From Protula sp. h YS-2021 (Eukaryota; Annelida; Polychaeta; Sabellida; Serpulidae): DNA of 64,000 bases. A program made the translations under genes and the position numbers. Position 1 is the first letter of the stretch; the number at the start of each line of letters is the position of its first letter. A model generated the notes under the pieces. It did no database searches and was not told the origin of the DNA. It saw only the letters and a list, made by a program, of their open reading frames with translations. Below are positions 57,947 to 64,000 of this stretch, one piece after another. The stretch is from contig OX457031.1 in assembly GCA_949752745.1 (NCBI GenBank), positions 6,096,849-6,160,848 of the forward strand. Reading direction: 5' to 3'.

Positions 57947-60900
57947 CTAATGAGAAAAAAGGAACATAAATAATCGCAAAAGCAATCAAAATCCTTCATC
58001 CCAACGCCATTTTTTTTCTTCAGTTGTCTGTATTATGAATCCAGATATAACAGTGTGCATATCATTATTTACTCCACCTTTCAATCACAGTTCAGGTCCT
58101 TAATGTTAATGTACACAGAGTATAGAGTACTACATATCGCTTACACGGGCATGTCGCTTAATACACGGACATGCCGCTTAATACACGGACATGTCGCTTA
58201 ATACACGGACATATCGCTTGCACGGGCATGTCGCTTAATACACGGACATGTCGCTTAATACACGGACATATCGCTTACACGGAAATGTCGCTTAATACAC
58301 GGACATGTCGCTTAAAACACGGACATGTCGCTTAATATACGGACATGCCGCTTAATACACGGGCATGTCGCTTAATACACGGACATGTCGCTTAAAACAC
58401 GGACATGTCGCTTAATACACGGACATGTCGCTTAATACACGGACATGTCGCTTAATACACGGGCATGTCGCTTAATACACGGACATGTCGCTTAATACAC
58501 GGACATGTCGCTTAATACACGGGCATGTCGCTTAATACACGGGCATGTCGCTTAATACACGGACATGTCGTTTAATACACGGACATGCCGCTTAATACAC
58601 GGACATGCCGCTTAATACACGGACATGTCGCTTAATACACGGACATGTCTCTTAATCCGGCGCGTTTTTATTTTATGCACCAGGGCCATGGCGGTTTAAA
58701 GAAGTTCAACTCTGTATGTGTGTATGTGCGCATTTTCTAACAACGGTCTCGCCGCAAGGGTGGTGAGGGGTGCTCGCAGGACTTGTGGGGGGGGGGGAGG
58801 GGGGAGGGAGGGGGCGTGGGGGTTGTGTGGTGAGGGGTGCCGCAGCACTTGCGGGGGGGGAGGCCGTGGGAGCTGTGTGGGTGGAGTGGTGAGGGGTGTT
58901 CGCAGGACTTCCGGGGGGGGGGGCGTGGGAGCTGTGTGGGTCCGGTGGTGAGGGGTGCTGGCAGGACCTGCGGGGGGGGCGTGGGGCTTGTGTGGGTGGG
59001 GTGGTGAGGGGTGCCGCAGCACTTGCGGGGGGGGGGCGTGGGAGCTGTGTGGGTCCGGTGGTGAGGGCTCCTCGCAGGGCTTACGTTGAGCAGGCGCCGT
59101 ATCTCCTCGTCCACCACCTTGTCCTTGCCCGCCTCGCTCTCCTTCACGGAGCGTAAGCCCACTTCCTTGGACATGCCGTACGACATCACCATCGACTCGG
59201 CTATCGACGTCGCCTTGGCGAAGTCCGAACTAGCACCGGTCGTCACCTGGAAACACGTCATCGTGCATGGTCAACAACTACATGGGGGAATGTGAGGTTT
59301 TAGTTACCAGCTGGCTGACGCATGGTTATAGTTACCAGCTGGCTGACGCATGGTTATAGTTACCAGCTGGCTGACGCATGGTTATAGTTACCAGCTGCAG
59401 GGTTGGGTTTCTACCAGTAGAAACCCTTTTTCCCCTACCGTGGGTAAAAACTAGGGTAATAACCCGGGAAAAAGGGTTTTTACCCGGTAGAAATGGTAGA
59501 AATAGGGTAGAAACCCCTTAACAACACTTACCATGGAGCTTTAAGCGACCGGCCTTTGCTAATTGTGTATTTCCACACCTGTGACATTTAGCATAGACTT
59601 TGGTATCCTTTGTGAATTGAGTAAAATGTTGCCATACTGAATCCCTTGGTCTGCCACCGTTATTCATGTTGAAATTTATTTTCAACGTTTTCTAAATTTA
59701 TTTAATTTCCACTAAATACATTCAAAAGCTTAACTGTGTTTAGAAGCCTCAAAATGCAATACTTTTGATTTCACAAAATCATGTATTATATAGACCCTCT
59801 TAAGATGTTTAACTAACAAACGGATGTGACCATTTCTAACATCAAAGTAGTATCGCGCTGATGTTTACCGATTACTCCAGGGAAAACACATCCCTTTGTC
59901 AGGTATTACTTCTTACATAAATAGTCTGTTCGTTAATATCACAAGACCATTGCATAAGAGCAACTGCACAGCATACATAAGAAGAAATATTTGACAAAGG
60001 GATGTGGCTTCACGTGAGTAAAGTAAACAGTGGTGGTGGATATGAATTGCATGAAAGATAATTACCAACAGTACACAAGTTTGTGTGCAAAGATCTGAGA
60101 AATAAGCGCCGCAACTCCATGGTAGAAACCCCATGGTAAAAACCCTTTTTACCGTCCGGGTTTTTACCCGGTAATTACCATGGTATTTACCCACTTCGGT
60201 AGAAACTTGCCAACCCTGNNNNNNNNNNNNNNNNNNNNNNNNNNNNNNNNNNNNNNNNNNNNNNNNNNNNNNNNNNNNNNNNNNNNNNNNNNNNNNNNNN
60301 NNNNNNNNNNNNNNNNNNNNNNNNNNNNNNNNNNNNNNNNNNNNNNNNNNNNNNNNNNNNNNNNNNNNNNNNNNNNNNNNNNNNNNNNNNNNNNNNNNNN
60401 NNNNNNNNNNNNNNNNNNAATGCAGTCTGCTAAACAAAAGATCACTGCGGCTGGGGCCAGGAGGGATGGGATCTGGGATCGGGGTGTCGGATCAGGCAGG
60501 AGGGAGCGCTGTTGAGTGTTGGGGTGTGGACTGAGGAAGGGCGAGTGGCGCATGGCTATTTATGACTGGGGAGGGTAGGAGTTGGGTGTTTGAGAGGGGG
60601 CGGGTACACGTGTGACCGGGCGTCGCGCCTGGCTGGGGAGGTGTTGGGGCTGGATGGGGGTGTCGGATCGGCGGGGGAGAGGGGGGTGGTGGCACTGTTG
60701 AGTGGGGCACTCACGTGACCGAGGGTGTCACCGCGCGGCATGATGGTCACTTTGTGTAAGGGCGTGGCGTCGGCCGTATAAAGCGCCACCAGCGTGTGAC
60801 CCGCTTCGTGGTACGCCGTGTTCCGGTTTGTCTCCTCGTCCGGGATCTTGTACTTCTTTGCTGGACCTGCGTCATACACCACGATTATGTCACAGCCATG

Positions 60901-62894
60901 TCACACATCACGCCCATGTTACAGCAGCGTCACACAGCACGTCTACGTCACAGCCATCTCACATATTTCGCCCATATCATAGAAATATCACACTTAACGT
61001 CTGCGTCACAGACCTGTCACATATCACACCCCCGTCACAGACCTGTCACACATCACACCCCGTCACAGATATGTCAAACATTACACCCCCGTCACAAATC
61101 ACACCCCGTCACAGATGCCAAACATAAACCCCATAACAGACCTGTCACACATCACATCCCCGTCAGACATATCATACGTCACACCCCGGTCACAGATATG
61201 TCACACATCACACACCGGTCACAGATATGTCACACATCACACCTCGGTCACAGATATGTCACACATCACACCCCATTCACAGATATGTCACATATCACAC
61301 CCCGGTCACAGATATGTCACACATCACACCCCGGTCACAGATATGTCACACATCACACCCCGGTCACAGATATGTCACATTCCTCGCCCCAACCACACCC
61401 TTCCCGACTCGACTCACATCTGCTCAAGCTTAGCTCTGTTCAAACCTTGCCACACTACAATGTAACTAGAGTTTCAGCGAGGCAGGATCCCCCGTGTAAC
61501 ACATAATGTCATTAGATGTTAGTAAATCCCCACATTTTCACTGTAAAAAATTTCAGAACGCTGGATCGAATAGTTTCAGAGAACGCGTCTGGACACAATC
61601 TATCTACGTGCAAACAGGTTTACACAAAAAATACATATTGTTGAGACATCGTATTTTTGACAATTTTTGTCAAAAAATTTTGGCCACTTTCAAATGCGAC
61701 GCTGCACATGTACATTATATTTTCATTGCATAAAATTTCAGAACGCTGGCTCGAATAGTTTTGGAGAACTCGTCTGGACCAATCCTATCTCCGTAAAAAA
61801 TTTCCTGAAAAACAGCCATTTTTGAAAAGTATTTTTGACAATTTTTGGCCGATTTCAAAAATAATACGACGTTGTACACCTTCAATATACGTTCTAACCT
61901 TATACCACAGGAAAAAGCAATACGACAAATACTTTCGGAAATATAGCCCAGACACGTTGGCGCACGAAAGCGGACAGACAGACGGACAAGCTGAAACCGA
62001 TATCCCCAAGTTACACGGGGGATAATCAGCCACTTTTTTAAATCCCCATTTAATTGTTTCTTAACCAGATCATTTTTTGGGGTAGCAACATCATTGATTT
62101 ATTGCACTTTCACAGAACTGGAGGCCAGTTTAATGTTGAGATGATTGAGAACTGTCGAACGAACGTATTGTCGAGCATCGCCCTCCTTCTATCCTCCCGC
62201 CCCCAACCCCAAAAAGTGTCCATGCTATGCTCGTCGGTGACTTCCGTGGCGTTGTCCAGCACCGCCCTCTCGCTACCACCGTCGGTGATTGCCCCCCCCC
62301 CCCCTCTGACCCCCCCCCCCCCCGCCCACACACACACACACACGCCCCGGTGGATGCACCCATGATGATCTTGTCCTTCGCCCATGCGATATGCACGTTG
62401 ATGATTACCCCCCCCCCGGCACACACACACACACGCCCCGGTGGACGCACCCATGATGATCTTGTCCTTGGCCCGCGTGATGCGCTCGTTGATGATTACC
62501 CCTCCCCCCCCGGCACACACACACACGCCCCCGTGGATTCACCCATGATGATTTTGTCCTTCGCCCACGCGATATTCTCGTTGATGATTACCCCCTCCCC
62601 CCGCCCACCCTTCCCCACACACACACGCCCCCGTGGACGCACCCATGATGATCTTGTCCTTGGCCCGCGTGATGCGCTCGTTGATGATTACCCCCCCCCC
62701 CCCCCGGCACACACACACACACGCCCCCGTGGACGCACCCATGATGATCTTGTCCTTGGCCCACTCGATGTGCTCGTCGTTGATCTCCGTGGCGTTGTCG
62801 AGCACCGCCTTCAAGGCCGCCTGGTTGATCATGTTCTCCAGCTCCGCACCCGAGAAGCCTACAGTGCGGCTCGCCAGCCCCTCCACGTCAACGT
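57683..62894 (-). CDS. YME1L1: YME1L1-like mitochondrial AAA/M41 protease, 3' part
   Basis: Four exons encode the end of an i-AAA metalloprotease of the inner mitochondrial membrane. The family degrades and processes proteins of the intermembrane space and inner membrane, including OPA1. Visible are the end of the AAA module, the HEAGH zinc site, the ASSD segment with the third zinc ligand, and the conserved C-terminal SYxRAKxxL and ALLEYETL blocks. The Walker A/B exons lie above 62.9 kb or beyond the window. About 39 residues expected between the exons at 60.7 and 59.2 kb are absent and probably fall in the gap at 60219-60418. The C-terminus has an unusual Lys/Gly-rich extension. Confidence 0.88.
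58140..58656. repeat. 20-bp ACACGGACATGTCGCTTAAT array, about 26 copies
   Basis: A nearly homogeneous array in the last intron of YME1L1, without splice motifs. Confidence 0.95.
58755..59084. repeat. 55-65 bp array derived from the YME1L1 59.1-kb donor flank
   Basis: On the minus strand the intron after the GTAAGCCCTGCGAGGAGCCC donor recurs about five times as GCAAGTGCTGCGGCACCCC, GCAGGTCCTGCCAGCACCCC and similar, each with CTCACCAC and a C-rich spacer. Confidence 0.8.
59085..59246 (-). CDS. YME1L1: YME1L1 exon, third zinc ligand
   Basis: 54 codons, acceptor TTTCCAG, donor GTAAGC, phase 0 to 0. [19 protein letters not shown] contains the Asp that serves as third zinc ligand in M41 proteases; [11 protein letters not shown] follows. 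The G-rich array at 58.75-59.08 begins at this donor. Confidence 0.9.
59295..59397. repeat. 30-bp GTTACCAGCTGGCTGACGCA array, 3-4 copies
   Basis: Ends where the hAT-like element starts, so the element inserted into this repeat (its left flank ACCAGCTG is repeat sequence). Confidence 0.9.
59398..60218. mobile_element. hAT-like non-autonomous DNA transposon ending at the gap
   Basis: Starts CAGGGTTGGGTTTCTACC and ends with the inverse of CAGGGTTGGCAAGTTTCTAC, exactly where the N run begins. The left flank is ACCAGCTG; the right target duplication would be inside the gap. It is 821 bp in an intron of YME1L1. The interior shows no obvious similarity to the 38.3-kb copy. Confidence 0.75.
60219..60418. 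other. Assembly gap, 200 N
   Basis: Exactly 200 N. It begins at the last base of a hAT-like element and lies where the missing YME1L1 exon is expected. Confidence 0.95.
60440..60700. other. G-rich intronic DNA with a small duplication
   Basis: GGGGTGTCGGATC occurs at about 60480 and 60657. No coding sequence; the missing YME1L1 exon is not here. Confidence 0.5.
60715..60866 (-). CDS. YME1L1: YME1L1 exon, HEAGH zinc-binding site
   Basis: 152 nt, phase 1 to 0, acceptor GACGCAG and donor GTGAGT. It contains [13 protein letters not shown], the HExxH motif (two His ligands and the catalytic Glu), then [13 protein letters not shown] as in the family. The M-G-P junction with the preceding exon matches animal YME1L. 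Confidence 0.92.
60885..61385. repeat. 28-bp CACAGATATGTCACACATCA array, about 16 copies
   Basis: Upstream of the HEAGH exon; more regular away from the exon. No splice site in the unit. Confidence 0.92.
61467..62030. mobile_element. Short interspersed element with GACGGACAAG end
   Basis: Starts GAGGCAGGATCCCCCGTGTA and ends ACAGACGGACAAGCTGAAAC plus the inverse of ATCCCCCGTGTAAC (61487-61500 against 62010-62023). Related starts occur at 26565 and about 37010, and a related GGACGGACGGAC end at 12832-12850. Confidence 0.5.
62205..62738. repeat. About 95-bp array carrying the YME1L1 62.8-kb exon donor
   Basis: Four copies of the exon's last 45 bp or so (CCAAGGACAAGATCATCATG on the minus strand) with the GTGCGT donor and a GTGTGTGTG/C-rich spacer, plus a more diverged copy at 62220-62290 containing more of the exon. 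Confidence 0.93.
62739..62894 (-). CDS. YME1L1: YME1L1 exon, AAA C-terminal helical part
   Basis: 156 nt, acceptor GTTGCAG, donor GTGCGT, phase 1 to 1. It encodes [20 protein letters not shown] and [13 protein letters not shown], matching the AAA second-region-of-homology and linker of the family (GFSGAELEN). Repeat arrays built from its own splice sites lie on both sides. Confidence 0.9.
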
Positions 62895-63915
62895 CTGCAA
62901 CATCACAAGTCAATGTCTGTAACGTCAACATGTCACAACACGTCAATGCCTGTAACGTCAACATGCCACAGCATATCAATGTCTGTAACGTCAACATGCC
63001 ACAACACGTCAATTTCTGTAACGTCAACATGTCACAACACGTCAATATCTGTCACGCCAACAGGTCATACGTCAAAGTCTGCAACGTCAACATGTCACAA
63101 CATATCAATGTCTGCAAACGTCAACATGTCACAACACGTCAATTTCTGTAACGTCAACGTGCCACAACACGTCACTTACTGTAACGTCAACATGTCACAA
63201 CACGTCAATACCTGTAACGTCAAAATGTCACAACACGTCAACGTCTGCAACGTCAACATGTCATAACACATCACTGTCTGTAACGTCAACATGCCACAAC
63301 ACGTCACTGTCTGTAACGTCAACATCCCACAATACGTCACTGTCTGTAACGTCAACATGTCACAACACGTCAACGTCTGCAACGTCAACACGTCATAACA
63401 CATCACTGTCTGTAATCAACATACCACAACACGTCACTGTCTGTAACGTCAACATGCCACAACACGTCACTGTCTGTAACGTCAACATGTCACAACACGT
63501 CAATGTCTGCAACGTCAACATGTCACAACACGTCAATGTCTGCAACGTCAACATGTCACAACACGTCAACGTCTGCAACGTCAACACGTCATAACACATC
63601 ACTGTCTGTAATCAACATACCACAACACGTCACTGTCTGTAACGTCAACATGCCACAACACGTTACTGTCTGTAACGTCAACATGTCACAACACGTCAAT
63701 GTCTGCAACGTCAACATGTCACAACACGTCAATGTCTGCAACGTCAACATGTCACAACACGTCAATGTCTGCAACGTCAACATGTCACAATACGTCAATG
63801 TCTGCAACGTCAACATGTCACAACACGTCAATGCCTGTACCGTCAACAGGTCACAACAAGTTAATGTCAGTAACGTCAACTTGTCGTAACGCATCAACTT
63901 CAGTAACGCGCCAAT
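62895..63915. repeat. 33-bp array carrying the YME1L1 62.8-kb exon acceptor, about 30 copies
   Basis: Minus-strand units contain ATGTTGACGTTGCAGACATT or GTTACAGACA, equal to the acceptor and first exon bases. Frames over it are repeat translations. Confidence 0.93.
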
Positions 63916-64000
63916 TTCTGCAACGTTAACGAATCATATAACACCCCTGCCTGCAATGACAGCGTATTACAACACATCAACAGTTCACGGCAACACAATT

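Noticed and set aside
58140..58656. Regulatory or origin array
   Set aside because: Only a homogeneous 20-bp intronic minisatellite; no motif supports a function.
62898..63915. CRISPR-like array of 33-bp units
   Set aside because: Units are contiguous tandem repeats with no unique spacers, in animal DNA beside a splice acceptor. The same holds for the other regular arrays here.

Overview
This window is animal genomic DNA, probably from a marine invertebrate and possibly a mollusc, though the species cannot be named from sequence alone. The evidence is short exons with GT-AG introns, LINE-type retrotransposons, small DNA transposons and a YME1L-type mitochondrial protease gene. There is no operon structure. 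All genes I can support lie on the minus strand, so they read from high to low coordinates. Tandem repeats (minisatellites with units of about 11-95 bp, plus CT, GAAA, CA and TA microsatellites) occupy a large share of the window. Most long ORFs are only translations of repeat arrays.

Layout. (1) 1.9-36.9 kb: one large gene of 27 supported exons plus a possible last exon. It encodes a predicted protein of about 1,500 residues. An N-terminal KEN-box peptide is followed by basic Thr-Pro segments, a disordered exon rich in DTQAP repeats and TQT motifs (candidate LC8 dynein-light-chain sites), a long coiled coil, a polar linker, more coiled coil and a C-terminal SAM-like helical segment. Splice sites and intron phases fit at every junction. 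I could not assign it to a named family; a spindle or centrosome role is only an inference. (2) 6.8-8.7 kb: a three-exon gene for an 85-residue single-pass membrane protein, apparently nested in an intron of gene 1 on the same strand. (3) 39.9-50.0 kb: two nested LINEs. A decayed LINE with CCHC, endonuclease and reverse-transcriptase pieces is split between endonuclease and RT by a younger L1/Tx1-like LINE. The younger element's upstream ORF carries a NADAR domain. (4) 50.8-56.6 kb: a pogo-like remnant, several arrays and one orphan exon candidate. (5) 57.7-62.9 kb: the four 3'-terminal visible exons of a YME1L1 orthologue. One expected exon is missing and probably lies in or next to an assembly gap. 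The rest of the gene lies beyond the window.

The main discovery is that many minisatellites begin at exon-intron junctions and carry the splice site in every repeat. Donor arrays follow exons 4, 8, 11, 17, 19, 23 and 25 of the large gene and the 62.8-kb exon of YME1L. Acceptor arrays precede exons 6 and 24 and the same YME1L exon. Copy number runs from 2 (exon 4) to about 30. Two unrelated genes show the same thing, so it looks like a property of the genome rather than of one locus.

Two runs of exactly 200 N (9184-9383 and 60219-60418) are scaffold gaps of unknown true size; both abut repeats.
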